The position numbers and the translations under genes are program-made. From Lepidostoma basale (Eukaryota > Arthropoda > Insecta > Trichoptera > Lepidostomatidae): 64,000 nucleotides of DNA. The number at the start of each line of letters is the position of its first letter. The stretch's first letter is position 1. The notes below the pieces were generated by a model. That model made no database searches and was not told where the DNA came from. It saw only the letters and a list, made by a program, of their open reading frames with translations. Below, piece by piece: positions 51,560-60,387 of the stretch. The stretch is taken from the NCBI GenBank assembly GCA_022606425.2, contig JAHDVF020001592.1:248001-312000 (forward strand). Reading direction: 5' to 3'.

Positions 51560-51900
51560 TCCAATATTTTATATCTTGGGCTATCTGTTGCCACCTACGA
51601 CCCACAAGTTGGATAATATTATCCGTCCACCTTTTCTGTGGTCTTCCTATGCCTCTTCTGTTGTTCGAAGGCCTCAACTTCAGGATTCTAGGTGACCACC
51701 TGAGCTCCTCCTGTCTCGCCACATGCCGCGCCCATTGCCATTTTAGCTTTGCTGTTCTTTCTGCGATATGGGTAATCTTTATTCGATGTTGTATCTCTTC
51801 ATTTTATCACGGAAACTGACGCCCAACATTTGTCTTTCCATTGCTGGCTGAACACAATTAATCTTTTGTAAGCTTCTGGCAGTGAGGGACATAGTTTCCA
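51560..51900 (-). mobile_element. LINE family H-like C-terminal fragment
   Basis: Minus-strand codons give AKLKWQWARHVARQEELRWS and EAFEQQKRHRKTTEKVDG in broken frames, parallel to LARLKWQWAGHVARQ at 12.7 kb. It lies tail to tail with the preceding LINE-A. Confidence 0.6.
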
Positions 51901-52039
51901 AGCCACTTGTCGTCACTGGCAAGATACACGAGTCATAGACTATTTATTATGATTAAAAATATTTTGCTCCTTTATGACATACTTCTCTTGATTCCTCTCC
52001 ATCCATACATTGTAAGTCTGTCGAAATAAAGACACAAAT

Positions 52040-52250
52040 GGAAGTAGTTATTGAAAAAAAAACCCATTAATTGCAACGTGGAAGATTTCGTGCGATGGGA
52101 AGATAGAGAAAACACTACTGAAGAGAACACGTGGAGAGAGAAAGTTCTGAAAGAGTACCAACAGGAAATCGACCTCCAGAAGACCACCCAAAACAAGGCG
52201 AGGCAGTTGGACATCTACGAGTACATCCCAGGAACAGGCTCCAAGAAATA
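52040..52250 (+). mobile_element. LINE family E-type C-terminal fragment
   Basis: The frame 52051-52251 ends DIYEYIPGTGSKK; IPGTG at the end of a K-rich frame resembles other family E C-termini. The GRPPKRW box is mutated (DLQKTTQNK). Confidence 0.45.
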
Positions 52251-52289
52251 ACATGACACAGTCCTTAACAAAGCATTGTATTTATTTAA

Positions 52290-52500
52290 CTTCCATCAAG
52301 AGATTTTTGTCTCCTTCTGGTGCCGTGTCGGTCCCCCCCCCCCAACGTTGGCAAATACTGCAGCGAAAGCATCTCTGTCCTGCGCACATTTGGATCGGGT
52401 TTTATCTCTGCTCATTCTTGTCCACTATTTTATATTTCGCAGTCCGGACAACTGGCTTCTGCCAACTCCCCGACGTCCTTCTATATTGTCCACGATTATC
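52290..52500 (-). mobile_element. LINE family C-like C-terminal fragment
   Basis: Minus codons resemble VGRSQLSGLRNIK and QDRDAFAAVFANVGG, with C-rich 3' end CCCCCCCCCCAACGTTGG on +. The same segment occurs at 55145-55350. Confidence 0.6.
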
Positions 52501-52580
52501 AGAAGATATTTTAGTAAAAAAAAATCAGCAAAATGTAGAATTTGTCTCATTTATTTAAAAAAACAATCTTTATCTTCCAG

Positions 52581-52792
52581 GTCTAGTTCGTCTGCAGGAA
52601 GTGCTGAAACAGCACAAATCCACTGATCCTCCGATCAGCTTAAAGCAACTGGAAGTTGGAGAAGACAATAGGCCGTTGCTGAAGGAAGTTAGGGCTTCTG
52701 GAGAAGTTCACATTATTCTTGATTGCGCTGCGGACAGGATTTTGGACTATCTAAGACAAGCCCACGAGGTGAAACTGATGGAGGACTATCAG
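52581..52792 (+). CDS. GRIK: Kainate receptor exon 4: amino-terminal domain
   Basis: Acceptor TTCCAG, donor GTAACA. Encodes GLVRLQEVLKQHKSTDPPIS, LKQLEVGEDNRPLLKEVRAS, GEVHIILDCAADRILDYLRQ, AHEVKLMEDYQ. GLvRLQEvlk directly continues YEDDE of exon 3. HIILDCA and the MMEDYQ-type helix match the central sheet of the domain. Enters in phase 1, leaves in phase 0. Confidence 0.94.
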
Positions 52793-52954
52793 GTAACACA
52801 GTATTGAAATATTTTCATATTTTTATCAGTTTATTTTAAGTTAACTCTTTTAACACGTATATTAAAAGACTTCAGAAGTCCTTGATTTGATAAAAATGTA
52901 TTATACGTAAGATATGTTTTCTTCAGTACCGTATGTTTAATATGGAGCTTTACA

Positions 52955-53400
52955 CTAACTAACTAATTAACCATCACGCCGTCTCACTGAAGGGGTAGGC
53001 AGAAATAATGGACTGTCACGCTTTTATTTCCTGACATATTTCTCTCGATTCCTCAACTTTTAACATCGTTAACATATATTTTTTTTACCATTCTTTCTTC
53101 ATTCATTCTTTCCATATGTCCAAACCATCTTAATGATCCTTTCATTATTTTGTTCATAACACCATCATTCGCACCGCATTCACTTCTTATATTTTCATTC
53201 GTCACTCTATCATACACAGAGTATCCAAACATTCGTCTAAGAGATCTCATTTCTACTGCATTTATTCTACTTTCATCCTTGTTTTGCCAGTTCCATGCCT
53301 TTACCATACGTAAGGGTCGGTAGAAGAACACCATTGTGCACTGCCATTCTAGCTTTTTTGGATAGTTTTTTGTTTGTTATGACAACTTTAAGTGCACCAT
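52955..53400 (-). mobile_element. LINE-A fragment with internal deletion in intron 4
   Basis: The CTAA tail near 52963 and C-terminal codons jump (CTCAACTTTTAACATCG) directly to the YVNDV region, losing the WHDQINQI box. The minus frame 53334-53053 keeps NKDESRINAVEMRSLRRMFG and SLRWFGHMERMNEERMVKKI. Confidence 0.78.
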
Positions 53401-53636
53401 GTAAAGCTTTTGTAAATTATTATAATTTTTTTTTATAATGCTTTTTGTTTTATCTAAATAAAATCACTAATTATAGAAATATAATTTTTTTTTATATCAG
53501 CTACGCGTAGGTCGCAAGTCACGCAAATATTTCACTAAAATGGTAGGGCAGTGAGCCTCTTTAATTCCACGCGGCGCACGGGCGTTTAAAGGTGAAATCT
53601 GTATTATTTTTGAACGTCATTTATACTTTATTTCAG

Positions 53637-53825
53637 AGCTACATCCTTACAAACGTAGACGCCCACACTGTAGACTTTGCTGAGATGAAGTACGCGGGGT
53701 CCAATGTAACATGCTTCAGGATGCTGGACCCAACGAGCTACGAACTGAGGAGCGCCGTGAGGGACTGGGAGATGGGAGAGAAGATGAACAACAGGGCTAC
53801 GGACATCCAACCGGAAAATGTCAGA
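53637..53825 (+). CDS. GRIK: Kainate receptor exon 5: amino-terminal domain
   Basis: Acceptor TTTCAG, donor GTAAGT at 53826. Encodes SYILTNVDAHTVDFAEMKYA, GSNVTCFRMLDPTSYELRSA, VRDWEMGEKMNNRATDIQPE, NVR. SYiLTn.DahtvD..e.kY.g.NvT.fRmldp is a hallmark of the kainate-receptor domain. NVT is a potential N-glycosylation site. 63 whole codons. Confidence 0.95.
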
Positions 53826-53892
53826 GTAAGTGACAATGTTTTAAGACGTAAGTCCTAGCATAGAAGCAAAACCATTAAGCCTTTTATAATTA

Positions 53893-54090
53893 TCGACCTT
53901 CGTGGCAGAGTGGTAAGAGCTCTGACTTCCAACCGATAGTCCCGGGTTCGATTCCCGGCGATGGCAGTGTGATTGTCACACTGTCATTGGTCTGGTGTAG
54001 AATTCACGTGACAATAATATGGCGATAGATTAGATACCTATCACACGTCATGAGAATCAATTTAATAGCTAAAAAATAAATTGTATACAG
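53893..54090 (+). mobile_element. tRNA-derived SINE (family S), best copy, intron 5
   Basis: A box TGGCAGAGTGG at 53903-53913 and B box GGTTCGATTCC at 53945-53955 are both exact to consensus. The body GTGTAGAATTCACGTGACAATAATATGGCGATAGATTAG and end ACACGTCATGAGAATCAAT follow. It lies 65 bp downstream of exon 5. Confidence 0.85.
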
Positions 54091-54163
54091 TAATTGGGTT
54101 CAAACGACCTGAACCCAAAAAAACAAAAAAACAAAAAAATAATAACTAACTAACTAACTTAGT

Positions 54164-54690
54164 TGTTATTATTTTTTGATGTTAAAATTATACAAGTTAT
54201 TTTCGTTTACAAAAAGAATTTGACAGGTGTAAAAATAAATTTTTCGTTTGTTCCAAAGACAATTTAAATAAATTATTCAATAATATTTTAAAGTTTTCGC
54301 TGGTGGAATGTTTTTAGTGTCTTATTATAGTGAATAAAATAAACAGTGGAATAAAAATTAAATAAACACAAATGTCCGGATCGTCCAGCTGACGAAAAGT
54401 GCACCATCTAAAAGAACATAATGTGTAAAATTATTTTTATTTGTTATTTTATTTTATATCATTTTATTTTATTATATAAAATTTGTTTTAGATTTATTTT
54501 GTAGGCATTGGACAATCGAAGTGTGCGCGAGAGATGCCTATTGGTGGCGATGAGGTTCGCAGCCCATCACACTGCGTCTCTCGCGGGGGTGAAAAGAGAA
54601 GGATGGAGTGCCGCATCGATGAAAGTGTGGCAGTCCATTCTTTCTGCCTACTCTTTCGAGGAGACGGCATGATGGAATAATAATAATAAT
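54164..54690 (+). mobile_element. Repeat B copy with AAT tail, intron 5
   Basis: Matches 1075-1742 minus the internal tandem duplications. It ends GAGACGGCATGATGG followed by AATAATAATAATAAT rather than TTAG. Just upstream, CTAA repeats at 54138-54152 sit inside a small AAAAAATAATAAC/GTTATTATTTTTT inverted repeat. Confidence 0.75.
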
Positions 54691-54863
54691 CTTTATTATT
54701 AGGGGTTTCTCCTGCACCTCCAAAAATACCATCCCACACCTCCAGGGGCGCGGGTACCCTGGGTTAAGAACCACTGTCTAAAAGGGTACGGATGTGTAGT
54801 GTTTTGTTTTGTCTATTGCCTTCTAGTTAACGAGTTAGAGCAATATTTTTCGTCTTCTCTCAG

Positions 54864-55025
54864 CTTGGAGCAGCTCTCATGAACGATGCCGTCAACCACT
54901 TGAGCAAGGCCCTTTCAGAGCTTCACGAGTCGCAGGGCATCGAAGCAATGTCGGTCCCTTGTGACCAGCCCAGCAGGCGCCAGACTTGGACCCAGGGGTT
55001 CGGCCTTGTGCAGTACATGAAGGTG
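54864..55025 (+). CDS. GRIK: Kainate receptor exon 6: amino-terminal domain
   Basis: Acceptor TCTCAG, donor GTAAGT at 55026. Encodes LGAALMNDAVNHLSKALSEL, HESQGIEAMSVPCDQPSRRQ, TWTQGFGLVQYMKV. aALmnDAV and C....W..G..l..ymk match the late amino-terminal domain with its conserved cysteine. Both boundaries phase 0. Confidence 0.94.
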
Positions 55026-55144
55026 GTAAGTACACAACATTTCATATAATACGTTTCTCTTGATGTTGCAATAGCATCCCTTACACAGGGAGATTTTCGG
55101 AATTTTGACCTAAAATTACATATATATTTTCGAAGGCATAAACT

Positions 55145-55350
55145 TCAAATTCTTCTTTCTTTCGGTGCCGTGTCAGGTCCCCCAACGTCGCTGCAGCAAA
55201 TGCATCTCTATACTACGCCATTTGGAACAGGTTCTGAACTCTTGTTATTCCTGTACACTCTTTGATATTCCGCAGCTGCTGCCTTCTACCAACTCCCCAA
55301 CGTCCCTCTTTACCCATTAATATCAGTCGAAGGAGGTGGTATTTCTCCCC
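55145..55350 (-). mobile_element. LINE family C-like fragment, intron 6
   Basis: The minus strand carries GEKYHLLRLILMGKE-like and VGRRQQLRNIKECTGI-like codons. The right edge CATTAATATCAGTCGAAGGAGGTGGTA is shared with 7890-7925. Confidence 0.6.
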
Positions 55351-55352
55351 TT

Positions 55353-55475
55353 ATGTTGATGTATGAATGTTGAGGAAGCGAGGGAAATATGTCAGGAAAG
55401 AAAAGTGTGGCAGTCTATTCATTGTGCCTACCTCTTCGGGGAGACGTCGTGATGTTTAGTTAGTTAGTTAGTTAT
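55353..55475 (+). mobile_element. LINE-A 3' scrap, intron 6
   Basis: GATGTATGAATGTTGAGGAAGCGAGGG to GGGGAGACGTCGTGATG and TTAG repeats; encodes MNVEEAREICQERKVWQSI with a mutated end. Confidence 0.78.
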
Positions 55476-55629
55476 AAACATATAGGTAACGAATTAGAGT
55501 AAATAATCGTTAAATTGATGAGGCAACTTCTACCATCACAAAATAAGCCAAATATGATACGTGTTGAAAAACGCATACAATTATACTACTTACAAAATAA
55601 AATTGATTTAAACAATCTTATATTTTCAG

Positions 55630-56061
55630 ATTACGTCGGAGGGTTTAACTGGAGTACTAAAATTCGACGAATCAGGCAAGCGAAAGGAATTCATATTGGA
55701 CATAATCGAACTTTCGAAGACCGGATTTAAGAAGATCGGATATTGGGATGCCGTCAAAGGGGTCAATTACACCAGGTCATCTGGAGAAGTGTTCGACATC
55801 CTTGCCGAGAAATGGCAAAACAAGACGTTCATTGTATCATCAAAGCTTGGGGCACCGTACCTGTTGATGAAGGAACCTAAAAACGGTGAAATTTTGGTTG
55901 GGAATAACAGATATGAAGGGTACTCCATGGACCTGATTGATGGTATTGCAAAAATCTTGAATTTCACCTACCTGTTCGAGCTGGTACCTGATGGAAGATA
56001 TGGAAGCTTTTTAAAGGAGACGAAAAAATGGGACGGACTCGTCAAAGAACTACTTGATAGG
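55630..56061 (+). CDS. GRIK: Kainate receptor exon 7: end of ATD and S1 half of glutamate-binding domain
   Basis: Acceptor TTTCAG, donor GTAAGT. Residues 358-501. ITSEGLTGVLKFDESGKRKE and LSKTGFKKIGYWDAVKGVNY close the amino-terminal domain. TFIVSSKLGAPYLLMKEPKN then starts S1, followed by NNRYEGYSMDLIDGIAKILN and FTYLFELVPDGRYGS. APYLLM, RYEGYSMDLI and VPDGRYGS are classical kainate S1 motifs; the Tyr of APY lines the ligand pocket. 144 whole codons. Confidence 0.97.
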
Positions 56062-56127
56062 GTAAGTAATTTGCAGTAGTCTCTGTTTTTATTATGATGG
56101 TAACTATGTTATGTTGTCTGAATAATG

Positions 56128-56660
56128 AATGTATAAAAGCTAGAATGGCAGTGCACAATGGTGTTCTTCTACCGACCCTTATGTATGGAAGCAAAGCATG
56201 GAACTGGCAAAAGAAGGATGAAAGTAGAATAAATGCAGTAGAAATGAGATCTCTTAGACGAATGTGTGAAAACTCTGTGTATGATAGAGTGTCGAATGAA
56301 AATATAAGAAGTGAATGCGGTGCGAATGATGGTGTCATGAACAAAATAATGAAAGGATCATTTAGATGGTTCGGACATATAGAAAGAATGAATGAAGACA
56401 GAATGGTGAAGAAGGTATATGTAAACGGCGTGAACGGAGCTAGAAATAGAGGAAGGCCGAGGAAAACGTGGCACGATCAAATCAATCAAATTTGAATGTC
56501 GGTCACGTGAGGAGTCGGAGAAATCGACGCGCGTGCATGACACGATGTATGAATGTTGAGGAAGCGAGAGAAATATGTCAGGAAAGAAAAGTTTGGCAGT
56601 CCATTCTTTCTGCCTACCTCTTCGGGGAGACGGCGTGATGGTTAGTTAGTTGATTAGTTA
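56128..56660 (+). mobile_element. LINE-A fragment, intron 7
   Basis: The frame 56094-56495 is open from ARMAVHNGVLLPTLMYGSKA to RGRPRKTWHDQINQI, where a one-base loss shifts the frame. The rest reaches GGAGACGGCGTGATGG and TTAG repeats. Truncated at nearly the same 5' position as the 41.1 kb copy. Confidence 0.85.
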
Positions 56661-56879
56661 AAAAAGGATAAAAGTAGTACTCCATAAGGTACAAATATCG
56701 TACAAATCGTTTTTCGATTTTTTATTGTTCCAATATGACTATTAATCTCTGGAGGCTAAAAAAATGGAAGAGTACTCCTAATTTCTTTTGAATTGGTGAA
56801 AAATTGTTACATCCAATGGAGTTAACGCTTATTGGTGTGTAAAATGTAAATATAAAATGCAGAATTGAGGCAGCAAGAG

Positions 56880-57385
56880 CTACATTTAAAAAATGAAATC
56901 ACTCTTCTGCAATGATAACATAAATTTGAAACTCTGCCAAAGAATGATCAAATGCTATGTGTGGTCCGTTTTATTGTATGGATGTGAAACTTGGACCTTA
57001 AAAGTCAACTCAATGAACAGACTGGAAGCATTTGAAATATGGCTCTATCGCCGAATGCTCAGAATTCCCTGTACAGACATGGTTACCAATACCGAAATTC
57101 TGAGGTGAGCTAGAGTTGACAGGAAGCTGTTGTCAACTATCAAGGTTCGGAAGATTTCAAATCTGGGTCATGTACTGCGTGGAGAAAAGTACCACCTTCT
57201 CCAACTGATATTGGAGGGAAAAATTAAGGGATACCAAAGGCCGGTAGGAGACAGATGTCCTGGCTGCGAAACGTGAGGAAGTGGACCGACATCTGAAGGG
57301 TGGAGGAGCTGTTTCGAGTGGAGCAGGACAGGGACAGGTTCGCCGAGGTGATGGCCAACGTTGGGGGGACCCGACAGGGCATTTA
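56880..57385 (+). mobile_element. LINE family C fragment, intron 7
   Basis: The frame from 56893 reads NLKLCQRMIKCYVWSVLLYG, CETWTLKVNSMNRLEAFEIW and LYRRMLRIPCTDMVTNTEIL, then a stop. It continues in frame as RKLLSTIKVRKISNLGHVLR and GEKYHLLQLILEGKI. The LLYGCETWTLK and VLRGEKYHLL boxes are the family signature. It ends at GGGGGGACCCGACAGGGCAT. Confidence 0.75.
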
Positions 57386-57570
57386 AAAAGGATTAAAATG
57401 TGTAAAGTTGTTATACAATATACATGTACTCGTAATATAGGATAAGATAAACATTTTGTACAATCAGGATATTGGTATACACATGTACTAATAATACTGC
57501 GAAACCATACGAATGAGGTATTTTTAAGTTATTGTGAAATTAATGTTCTGTATTTTTTGCCCAACAATAG

Positions 57571-57794
57571 AAAGCAGATTTGGCCATCTGCGACTTGACC
57601 ATTACCTACGAACGCCGAACAGCAGTAGACTTCACCATGCCCTTCATGACTCTTGGAATCAGTATTCTGTTCGCCAAGCAAGAAAAGAAGGACCCAGATC
57701 TTTTCTCCTTCCTATCGCCGCTCTCCATCGAAGTGTGGATCTACATGGCAACTGCGTATCTTGGTATCTCTGTTCTACTGTTCATTCTTGGCAG
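57571..57794 (+). CDS. GRIK: Kainate receptor exon 8: end of S1, M1
   Basis: Acceptor AACAATAG, donor GTAAAA. Residues 502-576. KADLAICDLTITYERRTAVD contains DLTITYER, whose Arg (residue 516) aligns with the arginine that binds the glutamate alpha-carboxylate. The vertebrate PLA/T motif is DLT here. FTMPFMTLGISILFAKQEKK ends S1. PLSIEVWIYMATAYLGISVL and LFILGR form M1. The exon leaves in phase 2 (AG|G, Arg). Confidence 0.96.
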
Positions 57795-58884
57795 GTAAAA
57801 TAAACCACGTATATTTTATCTTAACAAAACAATCACCTCAAAATTATTTCATTACCATATGTAAGGGTATTATTGAGAACAAAAAAACAAAACGAAAGAG
57901 GTCTCAAATTTGTCACCTGTGGTGTACCTGATATTTTAGTAGTAGTTTAAACGTTGATTTTAATCGAATTTATTTAAAATAAAATAAAATATATTTAGTA
58001 GGCATAGTGTCCACAATATATTGATTCTTCGAAATATACAGTTTTAAATTGTGACCAAAAGGATTTGGTAAACTAGTAAAAATAATAAAGAGGTCCCGAT
58101 TTCGACCCTTGTGGTGTACCTGATATTTTGATAAAAAGTTAAATTCTGATTCGATTTTTCTATTACAGTAATAAACTTTTAAATTATTGTTAATGGAATT
58201 GGTTAATTAGTACGAGATGAATGTACAACAAATATTTTACAATTCAGGATTCTGGTATAGGCAACGTAATGCTTGTCTATGAATTCAGATGATGAGTTTA
58301 ATATTTGGTTCAACAACTGTTTGAATATCCAAGGTTTTTTTTTGATAATATTTTCGCATTATATACTTAATTTTCGATGTGACATTTAACATTCAGTAGT
58401 CATATTATTTAACTTTTTAAAAGAACATTTTTGGTTCTATTAATTAACCCGTTGACTCCGGTTGGAACTTTGTGGGGGTAACACAACTAAGGAATAATTA
58501 ACACGTTGAAACATATCCAGTCGTTATATTGTGTAGAGTCCGTTCGTTTCAGGGAAATTGTTTGCAATAGTGTGAGTAACAGTGCGTTTACAAAAAGTCT
58601 AGACGCTGTTCTTATTTTATTTTTGAACAAATATTGAAATAAACAAACGTGTTTTTTTAAGTAAGAATTCTATCAGCTTTAATTGTAATTATCACAAAAA
58701 TAACGTTCATTCAATTTTTAATGTTGCTTTTGATTTTTCTTGGAAAACAATTAAGGATGTGACTAATATTCATAATGATATTGTATAATGTTAAAATTGA
58801 TAGGAATTCGGTTTTTTTCAAATTGAATTATTTCATATATCTGGTGTCCCGTCTAATCATGTCTAGAAATTCCTATATTTGTAG
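57795..58884. other. Intron 8 sequence, unassigned
   Basis: About 1.1 kb A+T-rich. A short direct repeat, GTGGTGTACCTGATATTTT, occurs near 57920 and 58110. No coding feature. Confidence 0.45.
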
Positions 58885-59821
58885 CAATTTTATGTTGTTG
58901 GACTTGGACATGGATCTACTGGCTTACAGAGGTTCAGCTCATCTGGCTATTCCTCTTACGTCTGATGGGAACATTGTTTGAAGGTGATTTGGTGGGTTGT
59001 TAGTTTATTCGGGGGCATGATTTGTGTGGCCCGGAGTGTTCCTCTGAAGGAGAATCGATTTTGGGCGCTTGTGGCGGCTGGAAGTGTTTGGGTCGTAATT
59101 AGAGAGGTCTTTTATTGTGGGGTTGGGATGTGAAGGGAGTCCTTTGTAAAAACGTTCGGCAAGTTTCAGAATGAATTCATCTATCATCGGGATTCCCGAT
59201 TCTAGGTGCAGTTGTGTAATCCTGGTCCATGAAGGCGCACCAAGCGATAAACGGATAGCCTTATTTTGCAGGATTTGGAGTTTTTGTATGTGACTCGAAG
59301 CTGCATAGCCCCAGATTGGGGCTGCATAAGTGAAGATCGGCCTTATAACCGTTTTGTATATCAGGAGTTTATTGTCGATGCTTAGTTTACTGTTTCTAGC
59401 TAACATTGGGTAGAGGGCTGAGATTGCTTTTGACGCGGCTTTGACTTTATTTGTAATGTGTGGCCTCCATGTCAGCTTAGAATCCAAGGTAACCCCAAGG
59501 TATTTGATTGTTTTGGTCCAAGGAACGTCTTGGCCGAACATTTTTATGTTGGGAATGTTTGGAGGAATGTGTCTTTTACTGAAAAGGGTCGCTGCGCTTT
59601 TACTCGGATTGATGGTAATGCGCCAGTTTCTGCACCACACCTCTAACACATCGGCCTGTTTTTTCACCCTTCGGGTCGCGAGAAGCGGCCTTTTAGCACT
59701 GGAGATGATGCCCGTATCGTCAGCGAATTGGGCAATGTGGGTGTTCTGATCTCGGGGAAGAGGGATATCACTGCAGTAGATGTTGAACAGAGTAGGAGCC
59801 ATTACTGAACCTTGGGGACTT
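58885..59821 (-). pseudogene. Jockey-type LINE reverse transcriptase C-terminal half, intron 8
   Basis: The minus frame starts within SPQGSVMAPTLFNIYCSDIP at 59820 and is open to 59005 (about 270 codons). HIAQFADDTGIISSAKRPLL carries the FADD catalytic motif, then WCRNWRITINPSKSAATLFS, TIKYLGVTLDSKLTWRPHIT, APIWGYAASSHIQKLQILQN and GIPMIDEFILKLAERFYKGL. Motif order matches the Jockey clade. The 5' end is truncated inside the RT domain, so the element is dead despite the clean frame. Confidence 0.88.
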
Positions 59822-60085
59822 TTATGTTGTTATTGGAAACAAAATACTGGCAATTTTATCCACCGTTTTTTAAACAAAATTATTTTAGTTTACGCATTCG
59901 TCAAAATTAGTTTCGGGATTGTAGTATCATAATATTCTAATCATCGAGCATTTATTTTAGAAGCTAGTAACCTGGTCACACAAATATTTCTTGTTACTGG
60001 ACATATAGATTCGTATAGTGATTTACATAGTATTATATTCTTCAATGAGTTGAATGGACATAATAGGGTTTTTGCACCTCTATAG

Positions 60086-60223
60086 GATGGCACCGATGGA
60101 GTGGTTGAACCCGCATCCTTGTAAGCAGAATCCAGAGGAATGGGAGAACACGTGGAACCTACTCAACTGCCTTTGGTTGACCTTGGGGTCCCTCATGGCA
60201 CAAGGTTGCGACCTTATGCCGAA
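60086..60223 (+). CDS. GRIK: Kainate receptor exon 9: M1-M2 linker and pore loop
   Basis: Acceptor TCTATAG, donor GTAAGG at 60224. Residues 576-622 (last codon split). MAPMEWLNPHPCKQNPEEWE then NTWNLLNCLWLTLGSLMAQG and CDLMPK. LW.t.GSLM.QG is the re-entrant pore helix. The position equivalent to the vertebrate Q/R editing site (LMQQG) is Ala (residue 614). The exon leaves in phase 2, as expected for MPKA continuing into the next exon. Confidence 0.93.
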
Positions 60224-60387
60224 GTAAGGGTCAAGGCTGTACAATTCTTATAAGGTCACAACACTCCCCCGAGGACTAGTACATGAATCGATGGGTTGAA
60301 AAATATCGATTCAATTAAAAATTTCAATTCACAACTAAATAATATGCTTCAATTTATTTATTAAAGTTAACATATGCACTGCTTACT
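60224..60387 (+). other. Start of intron 9, unassigned
   Basis: No further receptor exon is recognisable from here to 64000; I looked for an STR-linker, M3 gate or S2 motif in all frames. Confidence 0.5.

Larger units (their letters stand above)
40143..60223 (+). other. GRIK: Kainate-type ionotropic glutamate receptor gene, partial (exons 1-9, 3' end outside window)
   Basis: Nine exons (1865 coding nt, about 621 residues) join with consistent phases and GT-AG sites. The product is a ligand-gated cation channel subunit of the kainate class, acting at synaptic membranes. Domains seen: signal peptide (residues ~10-26), amino-terminal domain (~35-390), S1 (~425-545), M1 (~555-575) and pore loop (~600-621). 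M3 with the SYTANLAAF-type gate, S2 and M4 are absent and expected downstream of 64000. Family members are about 850-950 residues. Introns contain many transposon insertions, but no exon is disrupted. It could be any of the insect Grik2-like paralogues. Confidence 0.93.

Noticed and set aside
53893..53965. tRNA gene
   Set aside because: A and B boxes are perfect, but the sequence continues into the SINE body, the acceptor stem does not close, and several diverged copies occur in the window.
56094..56495. Extra receptor exon in intron 7
   Set aside because: The frame is LINE-A (MYGSKAWNWQ, WHDQINQI), and exons 7 and 8 already join in phase with no missing receptor residues.
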